64,000 nt of DNA from Ammonifex degensii KC4 (GTDB taxonomy: Bacteria; Bacillota; Desulfotomaculia; Desulfotomaculales; Ammonificaceae): positions 1,998,175 to 2,062,174 of the forward strand of contig NC_013385.1 in NCBI RefSeq assembly GCF_000024605.1. The letters are read 5' to 3'. Below are positions 55,118 through 64,000 of the stretch, piece by piece (the first letter of the stretch is position 1; each line of letters starts with the position of its first letter). Below the pieces are notes generated by a model. It was given only the letters and a program-made list of their open reading frames with translations. It was not told where the DNA came from and made no database searches. The translations under genes were made by a program, and so were the position numbers.

Positions 55118-57037
55118 CTAGGTTTGGGGTTGAGGCTTTATGGTCACGGCCGGCTCCGGCCTGACGGTAGGCATAGGCTCTTCCGCTTTGTCCTCCTCTT
55201 TGCGGAAAGAAACCTGAGGCACAGGCCTCTCCTCCCGCCCCTCCACCAGCGCCAGGAACTCGCTAGCCTCCAGTGTCTCCTTCTCGAAGAGGCAACGGGC
55301 CACCCGCTCGAGCTTCTCCTTATTCTCTATGAGCAGATTCCTGGCCCGCTCGTAGCAGGACTCAATTATCCGCCGCACCTCGCGGTCGATGGCCGAAGCC
55401 ACCTCCTCGCTGTAGTTGCGGTCCCGCGCCAGGTCCCTCCCCAGGAAGGGGGTGTCGTGCTTGTAGCCGAAAGTCAGGGGTCCCAGCTCGTCGCTCATGC
55501 CGTACTCCATCACCATCCGCCGAGCGATCTCCGTGGCCCGCTCCAGGTCGTTCTGAGCCCCGGTGCTGACCTCCCCCAGCATGAGATCCTCCGCCACCCG
55601 GCCTCCCAGCAACATGGTGATCTGGTCCAACAGCTGGGAGCGGGTCATGTAGTAGCGGTCTTCCTCCGGCAGGAGGAGGGTGTAGCCCCCGGCCCGCCCA
55701 CGCGGGATAATGGATATCTTGTGCACGGGATCGGTGTGGGGCAGAAGGTAACCGAGCAGGGCGTGTCCCGCCTCGTGGTAGGAAACTAGCCACTTCTCCC
55801 GCTCACTTATAACGCGGGACTTCTTTTCCGGACCGGCGATCACGCGCTCGATGGCGTTTTCGAAGTCCTCCATGTGGATCCGCTTGCGGTTCTGGCGGGC
55901 GGCCAAAAGCGCCGCCTCGTTCACCACGTTGGCCAAGTCCGCACCGCTAAAACCAGGAGTGCGCCGGGCCAAAATGTCCAGATCCACATCCTCCGCCAGC
56001 GGCTTGCCCCGGGTATGCACACGCAGGATAGCCTTGCGCCCGTTTATGTCGGGCATATCCACCACTATCTGCCGGTCGAAGCGCCCCGGCCGCAGGAGGG
56101 CCGGGTCGAGAATGTCCGGGCGGTTGGTCGCTGCAATGACGATGATCCCCTCGTTGGGGTTAAAGCCGTCCATTTCCACCAGTAGCTGGTTCAGCGTCTG
56201 CTCCCGCTCGTCGTGCCCGCCGCCCAAGCCCGCTCCCCGCTGGCGCCCCACGGCGTCTATCTCGTCGATGAAGACGATACAGGGAGCGTTTTTCTTGGCC
56301 TGCTCGAAGAGGTCGCGCACCCGCGCCGCACCCACACCGACAAACATCTCCACGAAGTCGGAACCGCTGATGCTGAAGAAGGGAACCCCTGCCTCGCCAG
56401 CCACCGCCCGGGCAATGAGGGTCTTGCCCGTGCCCGGGGGCCCGTAAAGCAGTACGCCTTTAGGTATGCGGGCACCCAGTTCGCTGAACTTGCGCGGGTT
56501 TTTCAAAAACTCTACTATTTCCTGCAGTTCTTCCTTGACCTCGTCTATGCCCGCCACGTCGTCGAAGGTGACCCGCTTACGGTCATCGGGGGTGTGTAAC
56601 CTGGCCCGGCTCCTACCGAAGGACATCACCCGGTTGCCCCCTCCCTGGGCTTGTTGCATCATGTAAAAGAAGATCCCCAAGACCAGCAGCATGGGCAGAA
56701 TCGCCAGGATAAGGTTAGACCACCAGCCGGTCTGCGGAGAGGGCTGCTGCTCTATGGTAACCTTCTTGGACTCGAGCAGGGGCAGGAGCGTGTTGTCGAA
56801 GATCGGCCCTACCGTCTCGAACTTGCTCCCGTCCTTCTTCTTCCCCGTGATGTAGTTGACCGAGTTTTCGGTCCGGATGGTTACTTCTTTTACCTCTCCC
56901 TGGGCTACCGCCTCCCGGAAGGCCGAGTAGGTGAGGTGCTCCGAGGGCGAGGAGACCGGCGTGGCGTACCGGAGGAGCGCCACGACCCCCAGGACCAACA
57001 AGAGATATATGACCAGACTCTTAAGCCACCTCGGCAA
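55118..57037 (-). CDS. ftsH: ATP-dependent membrane metalloprotease FtsH
   Basis: The 639-residue protein has two N-terminal membrane helices (about 8-25 and 110-128), an AAA+ domain with Walker [15 protein letters not shown] (about 198-211), Walker [13 protein letters not shown] and the SRH region [20 protein letters not shown], and an M41 peptidase domain with zinc motif HEAGH (about 420). It degrades membrane and short-lived regulatory proteins. In Firmicutes it also acts in sporulation. It starts at TTG 57037 with a good promoter upstream and is followed by ndk. The usual hpt gene between tilS and ftsH is missing. Confidence 0.97.
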   Translation of the reverse strand: MPRWLKSLVIYLLLVLGVVALLRYATPVSSPSEHLTYSAFREAVAQGEVKEVTIRTENSVNYITGKKKDGSKFETVGPIFDNTLLPLLESKKVTIEQQPSPQTGWWSNLILAILPMLLVLGIFFYMMQQAQGGGNRVMSFGRSRARLHTPDDRKRVTFDDVAGIDEVKEELQEIVEFLKNPRKFSELGARIPKGVLLYGPPGTGKTLIARAVAGEAGVPFFSISGSDFVEMFVGVGAARVRDLFEQAKKNAPCIVFIDEIDAVGRQRGAGLGGGHDEREQTLNQLLVEMDGFNPNEGIIVIAATNRPDILDPALLRPGRFDRQIVVDMPDINGRKAILRVHTRGKPLAEDVDLDILARRTPGFSGADLANVVNEAALLAARQNRKRIHMEDFENAIERVIAGPEKKSRVISEREKWLVSYHEAGHALLGYLLPHTDPVHKISIIPRGRAGGYTLLLPEEDRYYMTRSQLLDQITMLLGGRVAEDLMLGEVSTGAQNDLERATEIARRMVMEYGMSDELGPLTFGYKHDTPFLGRDLARDRNYSEEVASAIDREVRRIIESCYERARNLLIENKEKLERVARCLFEKETLEASEFLALVEGREERPVPQVSFRKEEDKAEEPMPTVRPEPAVTIKPQPQT

Positions 57038-57087
57038 AAGCTTTCCTACCTCCTGTAGGGTTTCGGGATAATCCCTTTAACTAAAGA

Positions 57088-57116
57088 ATTATACCGCATT
57101 TTCGGAGCACTGATAA
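57088..57116 (-). promoter_or_regulatory. Promoter of ftsH
   Basis: On the minus strand TTATCA (57111-57116), a 17-base spacer and a perfect TATAAT (57088-57093) lie about 50 bases before the ftsH start. Transcription therefore restarts after tilS. Confidence 0.75.
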
Positions 57117-57154
57117 AGCGCCTCTAAAGCTTTGTTTCGCCACCGGGCAACTTT

Positions 57155-58570
57155 TCACCTGCCTCCAGTACTATTTTCCTGCACTGAGAAGGGATAAAGC
57201 CGGAGGTGAAGGCCCACGCGAGTCTCTGGCCTCACCGCAACCCTGGCACTTATCCTCACTCCTCCCACCCAGACTATGCCCTCGGCATCCTCCACCAGGG
57301 GCAAGCGATCCCGCCTGTAACGAGGGATCTTCTGATTTATGAGGAAGCTCTTGAGCTTGACCGGCACCGGGTAGCCAAAGGGGTGGAAGCGATCCCCCGG
57401 CAGTCGGCGCCTCACCCGCAAAGGGGGGACCAGCACCTCCCAATCTAGCAGGGCCTCGGTAGAGGGAAGCTTTCGGGGATCGCCTAACTCCTGAGGCGTA
57501 ATCAGACGAGCCTCCAGAAGCAAACCCACCTCGGGCAGATAGGTGATGCCCGGAACCCTTAAGGGGTAGGCGTAGAAGGGTACAGAAGAAGGCTTGGCCT
57601 GGGGGGGAAGAAAGACCAGGGAATCGTATTCCCGCACCACCTTCACGTTCTTGGGTAAAGAAAGCTCCTTCCCGGTCGGCCGGTAAAGCCATTGCCGAAC
57701 CGCTTCCACGTGCTCGAAAGGGAGCTCCTCCCCCACTAACTCGCGGTAGGCCAAGCGCACCACCCGCCTGGCTAAGGCCAGAGGAAGAGTTTTTAGCGGC
57801 TCTAAAGCTAAGCCAAGTCCTTCCTCCGCCTCCCGCCGCAATTCCCGGTAAGCTTTGCCTGCCTCTTTTTCCAGAAACTCATCTTCTTCCCGGGCTATTT
57901 CCGCCAAGCGGCAGAGAACCTCCACTATGGAGGGATTGAACTCCCGAGCCAGCAGGGGAAGGAGCTGGTGGCGAATGCGGTTGCGGGTATATTCCAGCGA
58001 CCAGTTGGAGAGGTCCAGACAAGGGGAAAGCCCCCGCCACTGGCAGTAGGCCTCTATCTCCGCCCGCCGCACCCTCAAGAGGGGTCTGATGAAGGGACCG
58101 CGTACTGGCGGGATTCCCCTAAGCCCGGAAAGTCCCGTGCCGCGCAGGAGATGCAAAAGCACCGTCTCCGCCTGGTCGTCAGCCTGGTGCCCCAGGGCTA
58201 TCCGGTTGGCTCCAACCTCCCCGGCTACCTCTAGCAAGAAGCGGTAGCGCAACTCCCGCGCGGCAGTTTCTATGGAAAGTTTGTTTTGCTGCGCGTGTTT
58301 TTTCACATCAACCCTATCCAGGAAAAAGGGGAGACCGTACCTCCGGGCCAGCTCAGACACCATGGCCGCCTCCTCGTCCGCCTCCGCCCGCAGGCCGTGG
58401 TGCAGGTGCGCCACGTAAAGGGAAAGCTCCTTATCTTCTCGCAGGCGATAGAGGAGATCGAGCAGGGCCACGGAGTCCGGTCCTCCCGATACCCCTACCA
58501 CCACCTTGTCGCCGGGAAAGAGCATTCGCCACTCTTCTATGGTGGCCCTGAACACGGGAAGAAGGTCCAA
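57155..58570 (-). CDS. tilS: tRNA(Ile)-lysidine synthetase TilS
   Basis: TilS attaches lysine to the wobble cytidine of tRNA-Ile(CAU), changing both its codon and amino-acid specificity. The PP-loop SGGPDSVALL lies near residue 25-35, followed by LYVAHLHHGLRAEADEEA and ALGHQADDQAETVLLHLLRGTGLSGL. The C-terminal TilS domains (PGDRFHPFGYPVPVKLKSFLINQKIPRYRRDRLPL) are complete. The start is taken as TTG 58570 after AGGAG, giving 471 residues. The open frame upstream runs into spoIIE without conservation. Order spoIIE-tilS-ftsH is the Firmicute standard. Confidence 0.94.
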   Translation of the reverse strand: MDLLPVFRATIEEWRMLFPGDKVVVGVSGGPDSVALLDLLYRLREDKELSLYVAHLHHGLRAEADEEAAMVSELARRYGLPFFLDRVDVKKHAQQNKLSIETAARELRYRFLLEVAGEVGANRIALGHQADDQAETVLLHLLRGTGLSGLRGIPPVRGPFIRPLLRVRRAEIEAYCQWRGLSPCLDLSNWSLEYTRNRIRHQLLPLLAREFNPSIVEVLCRLAEIAREEDEFLEKEAGKAYRELRREAEEGLGLALEPLKTLPLALARRVVRLAYRELVGEELPFEHVEAVRQWLYRPTGKELSLPKNVKVVREYDSLVFLPPQAKPSSVPFYAYPLRVPGITYLPEVGLLLEARLITPQELGDPRKLPSTEALLDWEVLVPPLRVRRRLPGDRFHPFGYPVPVKLKSFLINQKIPRYRRDRLPLVEDAEGIVWVGGVRISARVAVRPETRVGLHLRLYPFSVQENSTGGR

Positions 58571-58596
58571 AAGCCTCAACTCCTGCCCATCCGAAC

Positions 58597-60975
58597 TCAG
58601 GCTGGTAGCAGCCGGGCCGCTACGACCGTAGCATCGTCCTGCAGGCGGCCACCCCCCACCAGCCGGGCGCGGTCGAGGAGGAACTTCCCCACCATCTCCG
58701 GATCTTCCCCCTTGAGTTCCTGCAAAACTTCCGCCCACCAGGTCTCTTTGTCCTCTCCCCGGTAAGCTTCCAAAAGGCCGTCGGAGACCAGCACCACAAG
58801 GTCACCGGGGCAGAGCTCCCGTTCTACCACCACCACGTCGATGGGGCTCAAAACTCCTGCCGGTAAAGAGGGTTCTCTTATTATTTCTACCACACCGTTC
58901 CGGCGGTAGACAAATCCTGGAGACGCCCCTATCTTCACCCACCTGAGCTTGCCCGTGTAGAGATCGACCACCGCCATGTCCAAGGTGGCAAAGCCGTCCC
59001 CCGGCGAGCGAAAGAGGATGAGGGAATTGGCGAGCTTCACGGCCAGCTCCTCGCCGAAGCCGGCCTGCAGCAAAAGCTCCAGTAGGGAGACCGCGGTGGC
59101 GCTCTCCATCGCCGCTCCCGTTCCGCTCCCCATGCCGTCGCTCAAGACCAGGGCGCAGCGCCCGCCGGGTAAAGAAATGGTGGTGTAAGTATCGCCGGAA
59201 ACCCGGTTAAAGCTCGCACTCGCCGCCCCCAGGGCCAAGCGGTAGCGCAGGGAGGGGTAAAGCACGAAGCGGCACTCTTCCGTCCCCTGGCGCCAGGGGC
59301 AGTTGGCGTGGGCCACGGCGTAGGGCCAGCGGGCCACCCGGGATACCAGGTCGGCCATCTCGCGCTGGCAGAAGAGCTCTCCCCGACAGGCCCGAGCCGC
59401 TACCTCCACCTCCACCTCCACCCGGCCGTCTGGGCGCAGATGGACGTTAAGCTCTTTCACCCGCAGCCCGCCGGAAGCCACCAGGCGTAAGAGCTCCTCT
59501 TCCACCGCCGCCGCCCGCTTGAGGTTCTCCCCCAACTCCCCCACGAAGCTTTGTAGTGCACGGGCAAAGCCCTGGAACTGCTCCGCCACTACTGCCCGGC
59601 TCTCCCCCACCTTGCGGCACCAGAAGCGGTTGGCCCGGTAGAGCTCCCAGAGGAGGGAGAGGGTGAGGGTAAGGTCAGAAAGACGTACGCAGCGTTGCGC
59701 AAAGTAGGAGGGGAATCCTTCCGGGCTAATGCTACCCTTTCGGCGGATAATGCTTAGGGCCTCGCGGTATAAAGCCCGCGTTTGCTCTCCTTCCCTTTCC
59801 CAGCAGACCCTAAAAAGGGGACAGTGGGAGCAGACCCGGTTTTTGGCCTCCTCTACAATCTCCTCCTCCCCCTCCGGCAACACCGGCCGGCTCTCGCGCT
59901 CGGCGGCGCTGAAGGTGGCCGCCAACTCTTGATAGACCCTGGACCAGCTATCAAGCCGCTTGGTTACCCAGGAATCGAGCCGGGCTAAGTTTTGGCCGGA
60001 AGGAAGAGAGGCACCGGCATAAGCCACCCGCAGGCCGGCATACCAATGCATTGGCAGCAATAGGTAAAGCACTATGGAAAGTACTGTCTCGGCCACAATC
60101 GAAGTTAGCACCTCCAGGCTGGCCGAGTCGGGCAGCACCAACAGGACGTTACCCAGGCCAAAGCCCAAGATCTGGCCCACCCGGCCGAAGCTCCGGAAAC
60201 TACCCGCCAAAAGGCCGATAAAGGCGTAGTTAGGAATCGCCTGGGGAAGTGAGGAAAAGGAAAGGCCCGGTATGGCCCCCAGAAGCGCTCCCACCGCCGC
60301 ACCGGCCCCGGCCCCTCCCGCCTGTGCCGCCAACAAAAGACTGAGACGCGTAAGCACTCCTTTGAGCGAGACCACCCCCCAGGAGATCTCCCCTGTACCT
60401 GCTATAATTCCGGTTCCAAGGACGAAAAGGCAGAAGAGTTCCTCCACCGAAAGGTTAAACCCCTTTTCCCGCCAAGCAGCAAGTCCCCGTAGGAAGAGGT
60501 AGGTGAGAACACCGGTGAAAAGCCCTTCAAAGAGGAGGCTTATGTACCCGTGCGGTGTGGGATGACCGAGAACCAAAAAGAAGGAGCGCAAAAAGAGACT
60601 GCTCGCCCCCACCAGCAGGGAGGCGTTTAGCGGCTGGCGCAAAGGCTTGGCCGGCACCAGCCCTAAAACAAGGGCAGTACCCAGCAAAGTTACCGCTCCG
60701 GAAAAGCGCCCCTCCGGGGGTAAGGACCAGAACTCCCCTAGGAGAACCGCCAGCCACACCGGCCAGAAGTTCCGGCCGAAAACCAAGTTCACCGCCGCCG
60801 CGTAGGCCGAGCCGAAAGGAGCTAGGCTGTCTAAAAGCAAAGCCCGGCCCAGGAAAAGGCCTATCGAGTAAAGGACTAAGTGCTTCCAAAGGCATGCTTT
60901 AGCTTCAGCCTTCACCCCTTTGACCTTCGGGATGCTGGCGGGAGCCACCAGTTTGAGTCGCCCTCTAGCCGGCAA
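58597..60975 (-). CDS. spoIIE: Stage II sporulation phosphatase SpoIIE
   Basis: SpoIIE dephosphorylates the anti-anti-sigma factor SpoIIAA to activate sigma-F in the forespore and takes part in asymmetric division. The 792-residue protein has about ten membrane segments in residues 30-310, a central helical region with cysteines (CSHCPLFRVCWERE), and a C-terminal PP2C-type phosphatase domain (LVLSDGMGSG near 620, DMAVVDLYTGKLRWVKIGASPGFV, LVVLVSDGLLEA). It starts at TTG 60975 after GGAGGTGATAC. It shows the organism has a sporulation programme. Confidence 0.96.
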   Translation of the reverse strand: MPARGRLKLVAPASIPKVKGVKAEAKACLWKHLVLYSIGLFLGRALLLDSLAPFGSAYAAAVNLVFGRNFWPVWLAVLLGEFWSLPPEGRFSGAVTLLGTALVLGLVPAKPLRQPLNASLLVGASSLFLRSFFLVLGHPTPHGYISLLFEGLFTGVLTYLFLRGLAAWREKGFNLSVEELFCLFVLGTGIIAGTGEISWGVVSLKGVLTRLSLLLAAQAGGAGAGAAVGALLGAIPGLSFSSLPQAIPNYAFIGLLAGSFRSFGRVGQILGFGLGNVLLVLPDSASLEVLTSIVAETVLSIVLYLLLPMHWYAGLRVAYAGASLPSGQNLARLDSWVTKRLDSWSRVYQELAATFSAAERESRPVLPEGEEEIVEEAKNRVCSHCPLFRVCWEREGEQTRALYREALSIIRRKGSISPEGFPSYFAQRCVRLSDLTLTLSLLWELYRANRFWCRKVGESRAVVAEQFQGFARALQSFVGELGENLKRAAAVEEELLRLVASGGLRVKELNVHLRPDGRVEVEVEVAARACRGELFCQREMADLVSRVARWPYAVAHANCPWRQGTEECRFVLYPSLRYRLALGAASASFNRVSGDTYTTISLPGGRCALVLSDGMGSGTGAAMESATAVSLLELLLQAGFGEELAVKLANSLILFRSPGDGFATLDMAVVDLYTGKLRWVKIGASPGFVYRRNGVVEIIREPSLPAGVLSPIDVVVVERELCPGDLVVLVSDGLLEAYRGEDKETWWAEVLQELKGEDPEMVGKFLLDRARLVGGGRLQDDATVVAARLLPA

Positions 60976-61036
60976 AGTATCACCTCCGCCTCGCCTTCCT
61001 CCCGGGAATTATAACTGGCGGAGGTGGAAATAATTG

Positions 61037-61948
61037 TCAAATAAGGTTGGGTTCTCTTCCTGCCCCTTCGACACACCCAGCAGCTGCCAGGGCCACGCCC
61101 CAAAGAAGATCGTGCTCGCTCACCGTGAGAAAAGGAAGCCGGGTGAGTTCCAGCACCGCCACGACAATAGCCGTCCCGGCCACGATGATATCTGCCCTTT
61201 CGGGGGCCAGCCCCGGAACTTGGCGCCTCTCCTCCAGAGAAAGCTCTTGTAGGTAGGTATAAAGCTCCTTTGCCTGGGCAGCAGTTAGACGCCGGCCATG
61301 AACGCAACCCGGATAGTACTCTTTTACCCCTCCGGCTATGGCCGCCAAGGTGGTGACCGTCCCACCGGTGGCCACCAACTCCTTCCGGCCAAGCCGGGAA
61401 AGGAGAGGAGCTAGTTTCTCCTTGGCCTTCTCGAGGTATTCTTCCTCCCGGGCCTCCAGGGTCAGGCGCACCGCCCCCAGCGGCAGGCTTGAAAGCTTGA
61501 GTTTTTTGTGCTCCTGCCAGATGAACTCCGTACTCCCACCGCCCAGATCCATCACTAGGGCGTTACGGGGTGAAAGGGAGGGCATTCCGGTGAGCACGCC
61601 GTGAAAGGTGTAAAAGGCTTCTTCTTCTCCGGAGAGCACCCGGAGTTCCAGCTTGGTAGCCTGCCGAAAGAGACGGCAAAACTCCTCCCGGTTGGCCGCC
61701 TCCCGTACGGCACTGGTGGCCACCGGCGCTATGACCTCCGCTCCCGCCACCTCCGCCCGACGCCAGAAGGCCACAACCGCCGCCAAAGTGCGGGCCATGG
61801 CTCGTTCCCCCAGCCGACCCGAGGTCATCTCCTCCCCTAGCCGGGTGATCTTGAGGTCGGCCTCGAGCAAGTCCACCTTACCGCAGGCGACCTCGGCCAG
61901 CAGGTAGCGGGTGGAGTTGGTCCCCACATCGATAACGGCCACGCGCAT
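61037..61948 (-). CDS. Exopolyphosphatase/GppA-type phosphatase
   Basis: ATG 61948 follows GGGGGGAGAAG and gives 303 residues. The ASKHA fold is evident: [18 protein letters not shown] (phosphate 1 loop), [14 protein letters not shown] (about 138-151) and [13 protein letters not shown] (phosphate 2). It is a short, two-domain form like Ppx1/GppA of clostridia, acting on polyphosphate or pppGpp. Which one cannot be told from sequence. It is divergent from hisG and separated from spoIIE by 61 bases. Confidence 0.93.
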   Translation of the reverse strand: MRVAVIDVGTNSTRYLLAEVACGKVDLLEADLKITRLGEEMTSGRLGERAMARTLAAVVAFWRRAEVAGAEVIAPVATSAVREAANREEFCRLFRQATKLELRVLSGEEEAFYTFHGVLTGMPSLSPRNALVMDLGGGSTEFIWQEHKKLKLSSLPLGAVRLTLEAREEEYLEKAKEKLAPLLSRLGRKELVATGGTVTTLAAIAGGVKEYYPGCVHGRRLTAAQAKELYTYLQELSLEERRQVPGLAPERADIIVAGTAIVVAVLELTRLPFLTVSEHDLLWGVALAAAGCVEGAGREPNLI

Positions 61949-61959
61949 CTTCTCCCCCC

Positions 61960-61989
61960 TTGACCAGGGCGATCCCCCTTGGTTAATAT
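61960..61989 (+). promoter_or_regulatory. Promoter of hisG
   Basis: TTGACC (61960-61965), an 18-base spacer and TAATAT (61984-61989) lie 42 bases before the GTG of hisG, inside the short space shared with the divergent phosphatase gene. Confidence 0.6.
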
Positions 61990-62030
61990 TACAGGAGCCT
62001 GAATTCAGCCGGTTTAGGAGGAGAAAGACC

Positions 62031-62903
62031 GTGAAAAAGTTGCGACTCGGCCTGCCCAAGGGCAGCTTGCAGGAGGCTACTTTTCAACTGTTCGAGCGGG
62101 CGGGTTACCACATAACCGTCACGGGGCGTTCTTATTACCCCCACATCGACGATCCGGAAATAGAAGTGGTGCTGCTGCGGGCGCAGGAAATTCCCCGCTA
62201 CGTGGCCGAGGGAGTACTGGATGCGGGCTTGAGCGGCTACGACTGGATTCAGGAGAACGAAGTCGACGTGGTGGAAGTGGCCGAACTGGTTTACTCCAAG
62301 CAATCGCGCCGCCCGGTTCGGCTGGTGCTGGCTGTAGCCCAGGACAGTCCTTTTAAGGAAGTGAAGGACCTGGAAGGAAAGCGCATTGCCACGGAGTTCG
62401 TGCGTCTGACCAAGCGCTTCTTGGCTGCGCACGGGGTCAACGCCACGGTGGAGTTCTCCTACGGGGCCACCGAGGCCAAGGTACCGGATGTGGTGGATGC
62501 CATTGTGGACCTCACCGAGACGGGAAGTTCGCTTAAAGCGCACAACCTGCGCGTTTTGGCCACCATCCTGGAGTCCACACCGCGCCTCCACGCCAACCGG
62601 CAGGCCTGGAACGACCCCTGGAAGCGGGCCAAACTGGAGAAGCTGGCCCTCCTGCTCAAAGGAGCCATTGCAGCCTACTCCAAGGTGGGACTGAAGATGA
62701 ACGTCCCGGGAGACAAGCTGCCCGACGTTCTGGCCATCCTGCCCGCCATGAAACACCCCACCGTCTCCCCTCTGCACAACGGTAACTGGGTAGCCGTAGA
62801 AGTGGTGATAGACGAACACCAGGTAAGAGACCTCATCCCGGCTCTAAAGGCGGCCGGTGCACAGGATATCATCGAGTACCCGCTCAACAAGGTGATACCT
62901 TAA
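62031..62903 (+). CDS. hisG: ATP phosphoribosyltransferase, long form
   Basis: HisG catalyses the first step of histidine synthesis, joining ATP and PRPP. GTG 62031 follows TTAGGAGGAGAAAG, and the upstream open frame is ignored. In 290 residues: [22 protein letters not shown], the PRPP loop region [20 protein letters not shown] (about 165-184) and a C-terminal regulatory domain (about 215-290; [21 protein letters not shown]) that binds histidine. The long form is self-sufficient and does not need HisZ. It stands alone, away from other his genes, between ppx/gppA and divIC. Confidence 0.95.
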   Translation: MKKLRLGLPKGSLQEATFQLFERAGYHITVTGRSYYPHIDDPEIEVVLLRAQEIPRYVAEGVLDAGLSGYDWIQENEVDVVEVAELVYSKQSRRPVRLVLAVAQDSPFKEVKDLEGKRIATEFVRLTKRFLAAHGVNATVEFSYGATEAKVPDVVDAIVDLTETGSSLKAHNLRVLATILESTPRLHANRQAWNDPWKRAKLEKLALLLKGAIAAYSKVGLKMNVPGDKLPDVLAILPAMKHPTVSPLHNGNWVAVEVVIDEHQVRDLIPALKAAGAQDIIEYPLNKVIP

Positions 62904-63232
62904 GGAGTATTTTTATCCTGCTGCGGGGGAGGCTCCACTACCACCGGAGTCTCCCCCGCCTTTATCATGCCCAAGCGCTGGCGGGCAAGCTGCTCCAGGT
63001 AGCTGTCCGACTGGAGCAGCTTTATTTTTTCCCACAACTCATTGTTGCGCTCCTTGAGGGTATTAAGTTCCTGCTCCGCGCGCGCCAAGCTTTGCTCCAT
63101 CACCCGCAACTGCCTTATCTGCCCCCCCGTCACCACCAGAAGGTAGACCAGGAAGATGACGAAGAGCAGAGTAGGTAGCCGCCCGTAATTGAAGCGCCTC
63201 TTCTTAGCTTTCTTTGCCGTAGGCTTCTTCAT
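62900..63232 (-). CDS. divIC: Septum formation initiator FtsB/DivIC-family protein
   Basis: The 110-residue protein has a basic cytoplasmic start ([12 protein letters not shown]), one membrane helix (about 20-40, [21 protein letters not shown]), a coiled coil (about 42-75; [25 protein letters not shown]) and an extracytoplasmic end ([17 protein letters not shown], the DivIC signature). It belongs to the FtsQ/DivIB-FtsL-DivIC division complex. Position near yabQ agrees with divIC of Firmicutes. Its 3' end overlaps hisG by four bases on the opposite strand. Confidence 0.93.
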   Translation of the reverse strand: MKKPTAKKAKKRRFNYGRLPTLLFVIFLVYLLVVTGGQIRQLRVMEQSLARAEQELNTLKERNNELWEKIKLLQSDSYLEQLARQRLGMIKAGETPVVVEPPPQQDKNTP

Positions 63233-63452
63233 CCTCCTCTCCCCCCTCCATAGGCAGAAGGACTTGGCCCGGCAGAATCACTACCACTTCATACCCCTTC
63301 TGGCGGGCCCGGTGCAAAAGGGTGGTCACCGTCGAAGGGCTCAAACCGAGCTTCTTAGCAATTACCTCGGCAGAGTAGCCCATTTCCTTTAGGACCACCA
63401 CCTGCCGCTCCCGGAAGCTCAAACGCTCCATCTTTCGGAGCTCTATGCGCAA
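63204..63452 (-). CDS. Small sigma-region-4/LuxR-like helix-turn-helix protein
   Basis: The 82 residues contain SFRERQVVVLKEMGYSAEVIAKKLGLSPSTVTTLLHRARQKG, a helix-turn-helix like sigma-70 region 4 or LuxR/GerE. An acidic tail ([11 protein letters not shown]-type composition) follows. No other sigma regions are present, so it is a stand-alone DNA-binding protein or an adaptor. It sits between yabQ and divIC and overlaps divIC by 29 bases. Its regulatory target is not known, and a role in sporulation or division is only suggested by position. Confidence 0.8.
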   Translation of the reverse strand: MRIELRKMERLSFRERQVVVLKEMGYSAEVIAKKLGLSPSTVTTLLHRARQKGYEVVVILPGQVLLPMEGGEEDEEAYGKES

Positions 63453-63481
63453 GGTTACTCACCTTGCCTCCGAAGCTAAAT

Positions 63482-63490
63482 TTATCCACA
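63482..63490 (+). promoter_or_regulatory. DnaA box
   Basis: TTATCCACA is a perfect DnaA box, followed by near-matches (TTATCCCCT at 63494-63502 and TGTGTCCACA at 63502-63511). The cluster lies in the 125-base gap between the helix-turn-helix gene and yabQ, in a lower-GC patch. It could regulate the following genes or titrate DnaA. It is too small to be called an origin. Confidence 0.5.
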
Positions 63491-63577
63491 GAGTTATCCC
63501 CTGTGTCCACAAACTGAGGACAAAACCATTACAAGTCCAGTTCGTTAAAGGGGAAGCGAATTCCTGCTAAGAAATTC

Positions 63578-63880
63578 CTACACCTTACCCCGCCTGCTGC
63601 CAGGCAGCAAGCGGCGGCAGAACCTAAGGTAGAAGATGAGGCCTAGGGCCATCCCCAGGAAGAGGTAAAACCTCAGTTCCTTCGTCAAGCCCAAAAAAAG
63701 AAAAGCTGCGAGGGTGGCCGTAAAGAGAAGCCAAAAAAGGGCGTCGCCCACCGCTCTAGACCTTAGCCGCCGCCTCTTTCGAACCTGTCTACTTATAAGA
63801 CAACACAAGTCGTAAAGTAGCCCGCCCCACCAGCCCAAGAGCAGGCTCCAAAGGAATTCCCGCCAGGGGTCTAGCGCCAT
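63578..63880 (-). CDS. yabQ: Spore cortex protein YabQ
   Basis: ATG 63880 overlaps the yabP stop and gives 100 residues. An earlier GTG (63892) is possible. Membrane segments appear at about 5-25, 45-65 and 68-88, with a basic loop VRKRRRLRSRAVGD and a basic end (LRFCRRLLPGSRRGKV). The pattern LLGWWGGLLYDLCCL is typical of YabQ, a membrane protein needed for spore cortex formation. YabP precedes it, as in all spore-formers. Confidence 0.9.
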   Translation of the reverse strand: MALDPWREFLWSLLLGWWGGLLYDLCCLISRQVRKRRRLRSRAVGDALFWLLFTATLAAFLFLGLTKELRFYLFLGMALGLIFYLRFCRRLLPGSRRGKV

Positions 63881-64000
63881 AACCGGTCCCACAACCTGCG
63901 CCAGTCTTTCCGCGAGGCCATCGCCGCCTGCCCCTCGACATAGATGATCCCAGAGAAGTTCCCCTCCACCACCAGCCTTCCCGTCTCCAGGTTGAGCTCG
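63871..64000 (-). CDS. yabP: Sporulation protein YabP, N-terminal part outside the window
   Basis: On the minus strand the frame enters from the right edge as ELNLETGRLVVEGNFSGIIYVEG and ends LWDRLWR before TAG at 63873-63871. The sequence LxxETGxLVVEGxF...YxE with an aromatic/basic end matches the C-terminus of YabP. It overlaps yabQ. The start lies beyond base 64000. Confidence 0.85.
   Translation of the reverse strand, partial: ELNLETGRLVVEGNFSGIIYVEGQAAMASRKDWRRLWDRLWR

Noticed and set aside
58571-58738. Longer TilS start
   Set aside because: The extra residues are Gly/Pro/Arg-rich by-product of the spoIIE 3' end. TilS homology begins after TTG 58570.
63482-63511. Chromosomal replication origin
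   Set aside because: Only one perfect DnaA box with two weak neighbours, no AT-rich unwinding region and no dnaA/dnaN nearby.

Overview
The window reads as a chromosomal segment of a GC-rich, spore-forming, flagellated, probably thermophilic anaerobic Firmicute of the Moorella/Ammonifex type. This assignment is an inference from gene content: sporulation genes (spoIIE, yabP, yabQ), a Firmicute fla/che operon with fliY, cheC, cheD and a swrB-like gene after fliA, formate-tetrahydrofolate ligase, a methanogen-like MvhDGA [NiFe] hydrogenase with all six hyp genes, and a selenocysteine tRNA. No 16S rRNA is present to confirm it.

Bases 1-7387 are the right part of an integrated mobile element. 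They carry a tyrosine recombinase cut by the window edge, three XRE-type regulators (one broken by a frameshift), a divergent regulator/coiled-coil gene pair around a 35-bp palindrome, a candidate structured RNA, three small genes of unknown function (one encodes a 24-residue membrane peptide), a 208-bp nested inverted repeat, and a XRE/primase-polymerase/helicase-like replication module. An unrecognised 309-aa gene is last. The element ends in a 3' fragment of tRNA-Trp, which is the expected scar of integration into a tRNA gene.

Bases 7457-20779 are core genome: a small membrane protein, an M24 peptidase, the hypABFCDE maturation operon, a hydrogenase protease, the MvhA/G/D hydrogenase and a large O-antigen-ligase/TPR membrane protein. 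Bases 20838-44189 are a single minus-strand block of 31 tightly packed flagellar and chemotaxis genes (flgB to fliY). It includes the type III export apparatus, hook and rod genes, C-ring genes, sigma-28, a PilZ protein, FlhF/FlhG and CheC/CheD/CheR/CheY. CheA, CheB, CheW, MotA/B and flagellin are not in the window.

Bases 44214-52655 hold an intergenic region with strong hairpins, a GAF-LuxR regulator, a DegT-family protein without the usual PLP lysine, a zinc-ribbon membrane protein, a FIST/GGDEF signalling pair, tRNA-Sec, a polar amino-acid ABC transporter and a radical SAM protein. Bases 52652-64000 carry fhs, ndk, and a ftsH-tilS-spoIIE ... divIC-yabQ-yabP segment related to the standard Firmicute sporulation/division cluster, here with ppx/gppA and hisG inserted.

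Functional links: the hyp genes and protease mature the adjacent hydrogenase, which may feed electrons to the Wood-Ljungdahl pathway that uses fhs. The GGDEF enzyme and the PilZ protein could form a c-di-GMP link to the flagellum. The GAF-LuxR regulator sits divergently upstream of the flagellar block.
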